Source of the DNA: Echinicola arenosa
GTDB taxonomy: Bacteria; Bacteroidota; Bacteroidia; Cytophagales; Cyclobacteriaceae
DNA length: 64,000 nt
Reading direction: 5' to 3'
NCBI RefSeq assembly: GCF_014841125.1
Contig: NZ_JACYTQ010000002.1
Coordinates: 62,001-126,000 of the forward strand
The notes under the pieces were generated by a model. The model saw only the letters and a list, made by a program, of their open reading frames with translations, made no database searches and was not told the origin of the DNA. Positions 44,370 to 53,660 of the stretch are shown here, one piece after another. A program made the position numbers and the translations under genes. Every line of letters begins with the position of its first letter. The first letter of the stretch is position 1.

Positions 44370-45182
44370 TTACTCCTCTACGGATAAGTCCTTAATTTTT
44401 ATCTCTTTGAACATTACTCCTTGTCCTTCAGATTGAAGCCCTATGTATCCTTCTTTTAAAAGCTGTCCATCGACCTTCAAATCTGGATTAAATCCATGAG
44501 CTACACCACCTCCAATTTGTGGGCGTGTGTATTGCAAAACAGTATCTCCATTGACCAAATGAATTACCAAAGAGTCACCATAAACAATGAGGTCCGCTTT
44601 AACCCATTCATCCCATTTGTAAGTTTCAGAAGTTGAATTGATACAATGTCTTGGATCCATTTCTCCTTCAAAATAGACTTCAGTCCCCGGCGAACACATA
44701 TTTCCTGTAGGTCTCGGTACTCCTTCTTCTGCTTCTGCCAGCATTTGCCATTCCACAGAAATCGGCCAATCCTGTTCTTTCAACTGACTTTCTGGAGATT
44801 GGGAATGGAACATCACACCACTATTTCTATAAGTATAACTTGGGGCATCTTCGAGCCATTCATCTGTAAATCGGTATTCCCATTTTAAATGAAAGGAAGA
44901 AAAAGGTTTTTTATAAAATAAATGGCCATAGCGTTCATCAAAGCCTTCATCATAACCATCGTACTTTACCAAGATTGCTCCGTCTTTAACGCGGAAAGTT
45001 TCTCGATAATTTTCTCCTGATTCGTGGTGATGAATTTTTGGAATCCACCCGTCCAAGTCTTTACCATTAAAAAGCGTTTTCCATTCTTCTTTGGACGCTT
45101 CTAAATCTTTTTCTTGTGAGGAGGTGCAAGCTGCGCCCGCAAGGAAACTTACCACGGCAAGTCCTAAAATCTTCATGTTCAT
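44370..45182 (-). CDS. DUF1080 (3-keto-disaccharide hydrolase-like) lipoprotein
   Basis: About 270 residues from the ATG at 45180-45182; the first 39 codons of the longer frame are not protein-like, and the lipoprotein signal (F-L-A-G-A-A-C) begins just after this start. The concanavalin-like DUF1080 domain shows W-K-T-L-F-N-G-K-D-L-D-G-W-I-P, W-E-Y-R-F, N-S-G-V-M-F-H and the late W-D-E-W-V-K-A-D. Relatives hydrolyse 3-keto-glycosides made by Gfo/Idh/MocA-type or other sugar 3-dehydrogenases. It ends six bases before the GH16 gene on the minus strand, so the two are co-transcribed. Confidence 0.85.
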   Translation of the reverse strand: MNMKILGLAVVSFLAGAACTSSQEKDLEASKEEWKTLFNGKDLDGWIPKIHHHESGENYRETFRVKDGAILVKYDGYDEGFDERYGHLFYKKPFSSFHLKWEYRFTDEWLEDAPSYTYRNSGVMFHSQSPESQLKEQDWPISVEWQMLAEAEEGVPRPTGNMCSPGTEVYFEGEMDPRHCINSTSETYKWDEWVKADLIVYGDSLVIHLVNGDTVLQYTRPQIGGGVAHGFNPDLKVDGQLLKEGYIGLQSEGQGVMFKEIKIKDLSVEE

Positions 45183-45295
45183 TTGCTGCTTTACATTTAG
45201 TAAATCACTAAAATAGCTTAAGACTTCCTTATAGAAAAATTGGCCGCCCAAAGATAAAGCATATATTCTCTTTGGACAGCCAATCATTAACCTTA

Positions 45296-46969
45296 TCAAT
45301 AACCTGTATTCTGACCTAGATCAGCATCTTTATTCAAATCAATTTCAGTTTGTGGAATTGGCATCAACATATTATAGTCCTCCAAGCCATTTGTAGTTTC
45401 AATAGCGCCACCTGCTAAAGGTGTGGTTCCTGTTAATCTGGTCGCCCTTTCGACTAATGTACCTGTTCTGACAAGGGTTTTTCTTCTGTTTTCTTCCGCC
45501 AACAACTCACGCACCCTTTCGTCCAAGATAAAATCCAAATCAATATCAGCACTACTCACCAAGCTGGCATTTGCACGGTCTCTCAAAACATTGATATCTG
45601 CTGCTGCACCATCCAAATTTCCTTGTTTAAACCTTGCTTCAGCTCTCAAAAGATAAGTCTCTCCTAACCTCATGAGGATAAAATCTTTCCACATACCATA
45701 ACCGAAATTATCTCTTTCATCATATTGACCCCACTTGAGGGTATATGGAACATACTTGTAAACGGTATCCGCGGCGAATATTTTCACAGATGAACCGTCG
45801 CTCAAAACAAATTCGGAATCGACACCGTAAGGTACTTCTTGCCCTCTGATGGCATCATATTTTGCCTCAGGATTATTGAAGTATAGGGTTCTTTTCAAAT
45901 TGTACTTCGAATTTCTCATGTCCATTTCTTCGTACAAGTCATACACTACCCAATTGTTCAGCCTGATTCTGGCAATTCCTCTTCCACCAGTAGTGTCAGA
46001 TGGATGCATTCCAGGAAGGTCATGATAAGAAGCTACCCATATCCTCCTTTGTTGAGGGGATCCAGAACTTCCGCCAGTCACATCTGCTGGATTTTCAGCT
46101 TCCAATACCCATATGCCTTCTGTATTACCCTGACTTCTTCTTTGGTTTCCAAAAAGGAACATATCCGAAAAGGCATCTCCGGGATCATTGGCTCGAACCC
46201 CGTACCTGTCTTGTACCAGGCTCAATCTACCGCCATTGATAATTTCTGTGCATTGTGCTTCCGCTTTGGCATCTTCTCCCATTCTTAGGTATACTTCTGC
46301 CAAAAGCTGTCTGGCCATTTCCTTATTAGCTCGGCCGCCTTCGGGTGCATCACCAATATTTGGCAAAAACTCCACTGCTTCAAGCAAATCTTCCTCGATG
46401 ACATTGTCCACCTCGGCGACTGCTGTTCGCACAAAATCTGTTTTGGGGGCAGATAAAGGCTCCGTCAACAGTGGAACATCACCAAAATGGGTCACCAAAT
46501 TGTGATAAGCTAAAGCTCTGAAGAACTTCCCTTCAGCTCTAAAAATAGCCATTTCATCTGCTGTAACACCAGCGACAGACTCTCCTGAAGTACTCTGGAT
46601 CAGGATGTTGGCATTATTGATCAGCCTATAATATGCCCCCCATATTTTTCGGGCAGCATTATCTGTCGAGTTAAGGACGTCATAGTCAAAGTGAGGCCTT
46701 GCATCACCATTGGACCGACCTGCTGGCGCCCAGGCAATATCAGTACCTAATTGCCATACTCCACGGATGGTTTGGTCATCGGTAGTGGTAAACATCGTGC
46801 CATATTGATAGTGCAAACCGATCACGGCAGCTTTAAAGCCGAGTGCGTCTTTTAACACTTCTGGCGCATAACTGTCCAGCACTTCTTCATCCAGAAAATC
46901 TTCACCGCATCCGGACAAAACGCCCATTAAACACAGGCCACTGAAGAATAGTTTTATATGTTTTTTCAT
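45296..46969 (-). CDS. SusD/RagB-family glycan-binding lipoprotein
   Basis: About 557 residues from the ATG at 46967-46969 (lipoprotein signal M-G-V-L-S-G-C-G-E-D-F-L-D). The helical TPR-like SusD fold is marked by A-K-F-F-R-A-L-A-Y-H-N-L-V-T-H-F-G-D-V-P-L, A-E-V-Y-L-R-M-G and the C-terminal Y-L-L-R-A-E-A-R-F and E-E-N-R-R motifs. It sits on the outer membrane and binds the glycan over the SusC pore encoded 26 bp upstream. Confidence 0.95.
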   Translation of the reverse strand: MKKHIKLFFSGLCLMGVLSGCGEDFLDEEVLDSYAPEVLKDALGFKAAVIGLHYQYGTMFTTTDDQTIRGVWQLGTDIAWAPAGRSNGDARPHFDYDVLNSTDNAARKIWGAYYRLINNANILIQSTSGESVAGVTADEMAIFRAEGKFFRALAYHNLVTHFGDVPLLTEPLSAPKTDFVRTAVAEVDNVIEEDLLEAVEFLPNIGDAPEGGRANKEMARQLLAEVYLRMGEDAKAEAQCTEIINGGRLSLVQDRYGVRANDPGDAFSDMFLFGNQRRSQGNTEGIWVLEAENPADVTGGSSGSPQQRRIWVASYHDLPGMHPSDTTGGRGIARIRLNNWVVYDLYEEMDMRNSKYNLKRTLYFNNPEAKYDAIRGQEVPYGVDSEFVLSDGSSVKIFAADTVYKYVPYTLKWGQYDERDNFGYGMWKDFILMRLGETYLLRAEARFKQGNLDGAAADINVLRDRANASLVSSADIDLDFILDERVRELLAEENRRKTLVRTGTLVERATRLTGTTPLAGGAIETTNGLEDYNMLMPIPQTEIDLNKDADLGQNTGY

Positions 46970-46995
46970 TGGAATTTTCATAATTCAATGGGTTA

Positions 46996-49965
46996 TTAAA
47001 GGGTTAAATTTAGACCAAAGGAGAATGTTCTGATCAATGGGTAGTTATTTTCCCAACCATTAGATCCTCGGGATACCTGGTTGTTTTCAGGATCCCAGCC
47101 AAACCAATTTGTAAAGGTATGTAGGTTTCTTCCCGCCGCATAAAGGGTCAAACTACCAATGTTATACCGATCCAAAAAGGTTTGCGGTACCATATAGCTC
47201 AATCTCACGTCTTTGATCCTTACATAGCTGTAGTCTTCGGCAAACTGGAAACCTCTGTAGCGATTGTATGCTGACAAGGAAGGCCAGTAGTCACTAGGGT
47301 TATCCGGAGTCCAATATTGGTAATCTGCCGGAAGGTTTCTTCTCCATGCCTCATCCGCATAGGTAAGGTCTCTGTTGCTTTTGAGTCCACCCTGAGAAGT
47401 TTGGATGAAAACACTTAAGTTCCAGTTTTTGTATCGGAAGGTATTGGTAAGGCCTCCGATCCACTTTGGATCTCTTTGTCCTACAATCACACGGTCTTCT
47501 GCAGTGATCTGCCCATCACCATTCTGATCCTTAAATTTAAGGTCTCCAGGTTGTGCCACAGGATCTACTGAAGAAGCATCTTCTCCTTCTTGCCATATGC
47601 CGGTTTTCTCATAATCGAAGATCACCCGCAAAGGCTGACCAATAAACCATTGGTTCCCAATATCATCTTTACCATCTCCATAAAGATCAACGATCTCGTT
47701 TTTATAGGTGGAGAAGTTCAGGGATGTTTCCCAAGAAAAGTCCGAATTTTCAATATTCACGGTATTAAGGGTCAGCTCAAAACCTTTGTTTTGCATTTCA
47801 CCAAGATTGGCCCACACATTATTATACCCTGTAATCGTTGGGAGATTTCTTCTTAGTAGAATATCCTCTGTATTGGTTTTATATACTTCCACCGTACCAC
47901 GGATTCTGTTTTGAAGAAAACCAAAGTCCAAGGCCAAGTTAGCAGAAGTGGTCGTTTCCCAAGTAAGATTGGCGTTACCAAGTGAGTTATACAATACGCC
48001 TACTTGAGCGGCTCCTCCAAATGGCTGCAATACCGTATTGGCAGTAGAAACAGTTTGGTTAGGATCGATGGCCTGATTACCAGACTGACCATAAGAGAAC
48101 CTCAGCTTCAACTCACCCAATCCTGAATGATTTTGCATAAAATCTTCATTGTGGATATTCCATCCCAAAGCCATAGACGGGAAAAGACCATACTTACTGG
48201 TATTGGCTCCAAAAGCAGAATAACCATCTCTCCTAGCGGTAACAGTCACCAAATACTTACTGTCATACGAATAATTCAACCTTCCCATTTGAGAAAGCAA
48301 AGTATAGTTGTTGGCATCAGACCAGGTTGCCTGTGTGGTACCTGCTTCCATGCCGTTGTACGAAAGGGCATCATTGATAAAGCCTCTGGACTGACCTGCA
48401 GACCTGAAGTATTCCACGCTTTGCGCACTGTACAATGCCGTAACATCAAAATGGTGCTTTTCAATGTCTCTGGCATAAGTCAGGATATTCTCTACCACCC
48501 AGTTGGCACGCTCTGTATTGGAAACATCAGCTGTCCCATTTTGATCATTAAACTGTCTTCCGGTATACCCTGCAAAACGATCAAAATTATATACGTAAGT
48601 GGCATTGAATCGATAGGTAAGCCCTTCTACAAATCCCGGTGTAATATCAGCATATCCTGAACCAGAAAGGGTTCTCCTTCTATCCAAACGGTCTGTAGTC
48701 AGCCCTAAAAGCGGGTTTTTGAATAATTGCTCAGGATTCATTGGGAAAATAACATATTCTCCATTTTCATCATAAGGAACCGAATATGGGCTCATAGCAG
48801 TTGCTTCCAACCAATTGACCCTACCACCATCGTAATTGTTGTCCGTAAAAAAGGAAGAAGTACCCACTTTCAGCCAATCTGTGATTTCTGCATCAATATT
48901 GGTTCTGAAATTTGTTCGCGCATATTGATATCCTTTGACCACCCCTTTTTGCTTGAGGTGACTTCCTGATACATAGTATTGAATTTTTTGGGTACCACCA
49001 GAAATGCTCAAGTTGTGCTCAGAAATTCGACCAGGCTGTGTGGCCTCATCCAACCAATCGGTTGTAATACCTGCTTCGTAATTCTCCACTTCAGAGGCAT
49101 TGGGAAGTACATTGGTTTGAGGCTGATTATTAGCGGTTAGATAATCTGCATATTTCTGCACATAAGCATCTGGGCTCATGGGGTCAAGTACGTGGGACAT
49201 TCCTTCAAACCCCACATAACCACTATAATTGATCTTTGGTGTTCCATCTGTTTGGTTTCCCCTTTTGGTAGTCACCAAGATTACCCCATTGGCACCCCGC
49301 GTACCATAAATAGCTACGGCCGAAGCGTCCTTTAAGATCTCTATGGATTCAATATCACTCGCATTCAAATCATTGATTGAACCAAAAAATGGTGATCCAT
49401 CAACCACCAAAAATGGACTGGTATTGGCGTTAATGGAGTTAACGCCCCGAATCTGAAGACCTCCAGTACTACCGGGTACAGACGAACCCTGACTGACTGT
49501 CAAACCTGCCGTGGTACCCTGAATCGCCTGGGTGAGGTTAGTTACAGGTAAATTGCTTAACCGGTCTTTAGGAACCGAAGCGACCGAACCTGTGATATCT
49601 GACCTTTTTTGAGTTCCATATCCTACAACGACCACTTCGTCTAGTTGGCCAACATCCTCGCTTAAGCCTATCGAAAGTTCAGATGCATTACCCACCGTTA
49701 CTACTTTGCTCTCATAACCAATAAATGAAATGTTGAGCACTGCATTTTCCGTCGTTAGTGATAAGGTGAATTTTCCATCTAAGTCTGTTGCAGTACCATT
49801 AGAGGTGCCCTGCTCTAAAATCGTCGCCCCTGGGATGGGCTCTTGTGTAGATTCGTCAATGACGACTCCGGTAATTGTCCTGTTCTCTGTTTGCGCTAGC
49901 AATGAGGAGCAGAAAAGGCAGGATATGATCAAAATCCCCACCATTTTTAATACATAGTGCTTCAT
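46996..49965 (-). CDS. SusC/RagA-family TonB-dependent glycan transporter
   Basis: About 989 residues from the ATG at 49963-49965; the 14 codons before it are not signal-like. A signal peptide (S-C-L-F-C-S-S-L-L-A-Q) is followed by a carboxypeptidase-regulatory-like domain (residues about 30-105, I-T-G-V-V-I-D-E...G-T-S-N-G-T-A-T-D-L-D-G-K-F), the TonB box region V-V-V-G-Y-G-T-Q, the plug (N-L-T-Q-A-I-Q-G, I-E-I-L-K-D-A-S-A-V-A-I-Y-G-T-R-G-A-N-G-V-I) and the beta-barrel ending in an aromatic-rich strand. It imports oligosaccharides made at the surface and is the first gene of the minus-strand block. Confidence 0.96.
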   Translation of the reverse strand: MKHYVLKMVGILIISCLFCSSLLAQTENRTITGVVIDESTQEPIPGATILEQGTSNGTATDLDGKFTLSLTTENAVLNISFIGYESKVVTVGNASELSIGLSEDVGQLDEVVVVGYGTQKRSDITGSVASVPKDRLSNLPVTNLTQAIQGTTAGLTVSQGSSVPGSTGGLQIRGVNSINANTSPFLVVDGSPFFGSINDLNASDIESIEILKDASAVAIYGTRGANGVILVTTKRGNQTDGTPKINYSGYVGFEGMSHVLDPMSPDAYVQKYADYLTANNQPQTNVLPNASEVENYEAGITTDWLDEATQPGRISEHNLSISGGTQKIQYYVSGSHLKQKGVVKGYQYARTNFRTNIDAEITDWLKVGTSSFFTDNNYDGGRVNWLEATAMSPYSVPYDENGEYVIFPMNPEQLFKNPLLGLTTDRLDRRRTLSGSGYADITPGFVEGLTYRFNATYVYNFDRFAGYTGRQFNDQNGTADVSNTERANWVVENILTYARDIEKHHFDVTALYSAQSVEYFRSAGQSRGFINDALSYNGMEAGTTQATWSDANNYTLLSQMGRLNYSYDSKYLVTVTARRDGYSAFGANTSKYGLFPSMALGWNIHNEDFMQNHSGLGELKLRFSYGQSGNQAIDPNQTVSTANTVLQPFGGAAQVGVLYNSLGNANLTWETTTSANLALDFGFLQNRIRGTVEVYKTNTEDILLRRNLPTITGYNNVWANLGEMQNKGFELTLNTVNIENSDFSWETSLNFSTYKNEIVDLYGDGKDDIGNQWFIGQPLRVIFDYEKTGIWQEGEDASSVDPVAQPGDLKFKDQNGDGQITAEDRVIVGQRDPKWIGGLTNTFRYKNWNLSVFIQTSQGGLKSNRDLTYADEAWRRNLPADYQYWTPDNPSDYWPSLSAYNRYRGFQFAEDYSYVRIKDVRLSYMVPQTFLDRYNIGSLTLYAAGRNLHTFTNWFGWDPENNQVSRGSNGWENNYPLIRTFSFGLNLTL

Positions 49966-50197
49966 AATTTTAAAGGTTATATTGTTAATTTTTCTTGGGT
50001 AAATCATCAGTACTTTTAAAATGCCCGTCTTCGAATTCTTTTTTAAAAAAACCTCGAAGGACTTTTTCTTTCCTTCAAATTCACAATTGAAATATGGCTA
50101 TTTAAAACAATTAATGTAAGTTTAACACTTATTTAACGGTAATCTTAACGGTTAAACAAATGCCTTTAGAAGCCCTACAGGCTTATTATGAAGATTA
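49966..50197. promoter_or_regulatory. Divergent promoter with helically phased direct repeats
   Basis: The 232-bp gap between SusC and the membrane-bound regulator contains TTAACACT (50122-50129), TTAACGGT (50133-50140) and TTAACGGT (50145-50152). Start-to-start distances are 11 and 12 bases, one helical turn each. Tandem direct repeats one turn apart are the usual binding sites of OmpR/PhoB-type winged helices, the fold predicted for the N-terminus of the divergent regulator. Confidence 0.55.
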
Positions 50198-51376
50198 ATG
50201 CCCGCAAAAATGAAACAAGCTAAATTGGACAATAAGGAAAAGCTCGAAATAATTGAAAATATTATAAAAAGTAAGACTTTCAATAGAGCTCCTTCTAGCT
50301 GCGTACTACTGAAGTTTCTTGCAGAAGCAACCCTTGCAGGAAGAGATTTAAAAGAGACCACGATTGGCATGGAGCTCTATGGGAAGTCCTATGAAGATGA
50401 AAAGAGTGCCGCACATATCCGTGTTAATGTTTATCATCTGCGAAAAAAACTGGACAAATATTATCAGGAAGAAGGGGCTGATGATGCCTGGAAAGTGCAA
50501 ATAAAAAAAGGGCAATACCAAGTCAACTACTTTAAAAACCAAGTGGGTAAAACAGCCTCAAGCCTAGCCATACTGGGTATAGGAGTTGCCGCTTTTGTGC
50601 TACTACTTGCCGTGGCCTTTTGGCTGCTCAGCAGAAAAGAAAATATCCCGCTTTGGCAAGTCTATTTTGACAATGGGAAAGAAACCAAGCTATTTATTGG
50701 TGATTTTTTTGGTATAATGGGAGAAACCGCCACTGGTGCAATTGGATGGAACAGGGATTACAATATCAATAACTTAGAAGACTATTATCGCTACCTGGAA
50801 GACAACCCTGAGAAAAAAGGCATGATCAATCCAGCCAACTATCCCTATGTTACGGGCATGGCCGCTACTGGCACCATGAACATCTCTCGACTTTTTCATC
50901 GAAAAGACAATGATTTCAATATTTTATTTAGCTCTCAGACATCCATCAAGGACATCACCGAATCAAACTCTATTTACATCGGCCCTATTAAAAACGGAAA
51001 TCCATTTATTGACTTTTTTAATGATGCCAACCCCCATATCTCCATCAACCGTGGAATGCTTGACTTTAGGGACCCTGACCGAAGCATCGACACCCTGATC
51101 AACTTAAGTGTGGACGATGGACAAGTTTACGAACATGCGGTGGTTTCAAGATATAATGGTCCAAATGACACCGAACAATTTGTTTTCTTCTCTGATCACG
51201 ATATTGGTGTAAAAGCCACTACTGAGAAATTCACAGACACCGAATGGCTCAATAACCAATTCAAAAATTTGATCAAAGACTCGGAGCATTTCACCGCCAT
51301 CTTCTTGGTCAAAGGTAAAGAAAGGACCAGCATGGAGCTGGAATTACTGCTTTGGGATGTTTTGGAGGAAGAATAG
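50198..51376 (+). CDS. Membrane-tethered winged-helix regulator (ToxR/CadC-like plan)
   Basis: 392 residues in three parts. Residues about 10-112 form a DNA-binding module: F-N-R-A-P-S-S-C-V-L-L-K-F-L, then T-I-G-M-E-L-Y-G, and the recognition-helix candidate A-A-H-I-R-V-N-V-Y-H-L-R-K-K-L, closing with the wing K-K-G-Q-Y-Q-V. Residues 119-144 are one hydrophobic helix followed by S-R-K. Residues about 150-392 would lie in the periplasm (P-L-W-Q-V-Y-F-D, F-I-G-D-F-F-G, N-I-N-N-L-E-D-Y-Y-R, I-Y-I-G-P-I-K-N). No kinase, receiver or sigma/anti-sigma part is present. Divergent placement next to SusC makes it the probable regulator of the block, sensing a ligand across the membrane (inference). Confidence 0.75.
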   Translation: MPAKMKQAKLDNKEKLEIIENIIKSKTFNRAPSSCVLLKFLAEATLAGRDLKETTIGMELYGKSYEDEKSAAHIRVNVYHLRKKLDKYYQEEGADDAWKVQIKKGQYQVNYFKNQVGKTASSLAILGIGVAAFVLLLAVAFWLLSRKENIPLWQVYFDNGKETKLFIGDFFGIMGETATGAIGWNRDYNINNLEDYYRYLEDNPEKKGMINPANYPYVTGMAATGTMNISRLFHRKDNDFNILFSSQTSIKDITESNSIYIGPIKNGNPFIDFFNDANPHISINRGMLDFRDPDRSIDTLINLSVDDGQVYEHAVVSRYNGPNDTEQFVFFSDHDIGVKATTEKFTDTEWLNNQFKNLIKDSEHFTAIFLVKGKERTSMELELLLWDVLEEE

Positions 51377-51386
51377 TTCTTCCTCA

Positions 51387-52385
51387 TTAGGGAACATAAG
51401 GCTGTACTATTACCAACTGATCTCCCGACAAATCCACTTCAAATAAGTGGGGAATTCGAATATACCTTCCATTCTCGTCCCGATGGCTATGTGCTGCCAT
51501 CAACCATTTTCCATCAAAAGTTTGAAAAAGCATCCCATGACCAAAATTAGGAGGAGTGATCGGTTTTTCTTCTTGGATCCAAGGACCATCTAGTGTTCCA
51601 CTTTTGGAATAGGCCACTCCTTGAGTATATTCATCAAAAACCCAACTCGTCCAGATCATACCCAGACGTTCGGTTTCAGTACTGAAAAGATAAGGACCAT
51701 CGGTCACTACATTGGGTACTACTTTTCCATCTTTACGTCCCCTACTCCACGGTGAATCACTAGCCAAAAACAAAAGCTTACTTTCTCCCACTGTTCCACT
51801 CAAATCATCCTTCAAAAGGATCTTTTCCATGGTCCCATCTCCAGTTTGCAGCCACTCATGACAAAAAACCATATACGGTTTCCCATCCTTATCCACCCAA
51901 AAAGTACCATCCAAAGTGGCCCAGTTTTCTGGCAAATAGTCCTCATTCCCAATAGGCTTATATGGTCCATCCGCTTGATCACTAACCAGCACATGGCTCG
52001 CCCGGCGAGGAACTTTGGTTTCAGCCACCGTATCAATGATGATATCATTATTGGTAAAAGTGGCAAAATTATAGTATTTCCCTTGATAATGATGGAGTTC
52101 CGCTGCCCAAATGGCAGGGCGCTCTCCCATCCATGAATCGGGATCTGTCTCTACCACCCGGTACGGGCCCGACCAGTTTTTCAAATCTTTGCTTTTCCAC
52201 AACCAGCCCCCTGTCCCGGTCATATAATACATTTCCGTTTTTTGATCGGCCAGTATACATGGATCGCTGAGTCTAATGGAATCCAAAGGAATATTGTCCC
52301 TAACCCTTCTTTGTCCCTGTACCTGAGATGGCAAAACATTAAGTGCCAAACAGAACAAAAACAGCAAACATTTATAATTACTCAT
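51387..52385 (-). CDS. GH43-type glycosidase, exported
   Basis: 332 residues with a signal peptide (C-L-A-L-N-V-L-P-S-Q-V-Q-G-Q). GH43 blades carry R-L-S-D-P-C-I-L-A-D with the catalytic base, A-T-L-D-G-T-F-W-V-D with the pKa-setting Asp and W-A-A-E-L-H-H or a later Glu as the acid. It belongs to the branch annotated as beta-xylosidase or arabinanase-like; specificity is not readable. It ends 10 bp from the stop of the convergent regulator gene and starts 37 bp after the next GH43 gene, so it is the last gene of the four-gene minus-strand GH43 group. Confidence 0.83.
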   Translation of the reverse strand: MSNYKCLLFLFCLALNVLPSQVQGQRRVRDNIPLDSIRLSDPCILADQKTEMYYMTGTGGWLWKSKDLKNWSGPYRVVETDPDSWMGERPAIWAAELHHYQGKYYNFATFTNNDIIIDTVAETKVPRRASHVLVSDQADGPYKPIGNEDYLPENWATLDGTFWVDKDGKPYMVFCHEWLQTGDGTMEKILLKDDLSGTVGESKLLFLASDSPWSRGRKDGKVVPNVVTDGPYLFSTETERLGMIWTSWVFDEYTQGVAYSKSGTLDGPWIQEEKPITPPNFGHGMLFQTFDGKWLMAAHSHRDENGRYIRIPHLFEVDLSGDQLVIVQPYVP

Positions 52386-52422
52386 CGTGATTGTTTTATG
52401 GTTATTTACATTCGTGATTTAC

Positions 52423-53403
52423 TTATTTTAATGGAGGAACACTTTCTGAAGTCATGACCACTCGCTTGATAGTGCCATCTGGATTATACACCAACTTATC
52501 GATACAAACTGATCTACTGTAACTATTCCCCTCTCGCTGCATTCCACCATTATGGTAAAGGAAATACCAATTGCCTTTAAATTCCACAATGGATTGATGA
52601 TTGGTATTACTATTCCCAGCAATTTCATTCAAAATCCCTTTGTATTCATAAGGCCCCTCTATTTGATCCGCCATAGCATAGGCGATTTTTTCCGGGAAGC
52701 CGGAAGCATAAGTTAGGTAATATTTCCCGTCCTTTTGATGGATCCAAGGAGCTTCCTCAAAGACAAAACCTTCAAATTTGACCTGTTTGATTTCTCCATC
52801 AATCTCAATCATATTATCCTTGAGCTTGGCATAATAACATTCGCCGTTGCCCCAAAATATCCAAGACTGACCATCGTCATCGGTAAAAATTGCAGGATCA
52901 ATACAGGCCCAAGAGTGATCTGAGGCAAAACAGTCCTCATTGGTCAAGAGAGGTTTGCCCAGCGCATCTTTGAAGGGCCCCTCAGGGTGATCACTAACTG
53001 CCACACCTATGCCCGTCCAGTTGGTACTGATATACCAATAATATTTACCATTTTTCTTGGCCACATGACCTGCAAAGGCATCTCCACTTTTCGCCCAACT
53101 GAAATCAGTAATTTTCAATGGAACGGGGTGCTCCGTCCAATTTTGCATATCTGTGGTGGAAAAAACGCACCAATCCTTCATTTTATAGCCTTTCTGCCTA
53201 CCTTCAAAATCGTGTCCTGTATACATCCACAAGGTACCATCCTCAACAATGGCCGCTGGATCAGCAGTAAATTTATGGGTAATAACGGGATTGCCTTTGG
53301 CCTTGAAACGGTATAGCGAATCTTGGCTATGTGCCTGTAACATACTTCCAAAGAGAAGCAAAAAGAACCAGATGGAAAATCGGTTAACAATAGAAAGTTT
53401 CAT
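52423..53403 (-). CDS. GH43 arabinofuranosidase/xylosidase-type, exported
   Basis: 326 residues, signal peptide ending M-L-Q-A-H-S-Q. A clear GH43 triad: F-T-A-D-P-A-A-I-V (base), A-C-I-D-P-A-I-F-T-D (pKa modulator) and F-E-E-A-P-W-I-H (acid), with Y-H-N-G-G near the end. This form is common in arabinoxylan/arabinan-active enzymes. It is followed on the same strand after 37 bp by the previous entry and preceded by a 257-bp gap in which I saw no gene. Confidence 0.88.
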   Translation of the reverse strand: MKLSIVNRFSIWFFLLLFGSMLQAHSQDSLYRFKAKGNPVITHKFTADPAAIVEDGTLWMYTGHDFEGRQKGYKMKDWCVFSTTDMQNWTEHPVPLKITDFSWAKSGDAFAGHVAKKNGKYYWYISTNWTGIGVAVSDHPEGPFKDALGKPLLTNEDCFASDHSWACIDPAIFTDDDGQSWIFWGNGECYYAKLKDNMIEIDGEIKQVKFEGFVFEEAPWIHQKDGKYYLTYASGFPEKIAYAMADQIEGPYEYKGILNEIAGNSNTNHQSIVEFKGNWYFLYHNGGMQREGNSYSRSVCIDKLVYNPDGTIKRVVMTSESVPPLK

Positions 53404-53660
53404 GTGTTTGGTTTTACAATAGCTATTTCTAAAATCTAATAAATTTCATTTTGCTCGTCATTTGACCTACCCTCGCACCTCTTTGATATTATGTGCTTTG
53501 ACAGAGATTTGATTGTTCATAGCAGGCTTTAATTTATGTACATCATCGCACTTGTTCCTCATTTAAGCTCCAAAATTAAGTCCTTAGACAAGCTCAGCGT
53601 CGAATTTAATGGCGTTTTCGCTATCGAAATCATTTCATACTACTTGCGACCTAATACGCT

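Noticed and set aside
48127-48660. A 177-codon plus-strand frame opposite the first SusC gene
   Set aside because: Low-complexity, Cys/Ile/His-rich translation opposite a well-supported SusC barrel; no start signal or motif.
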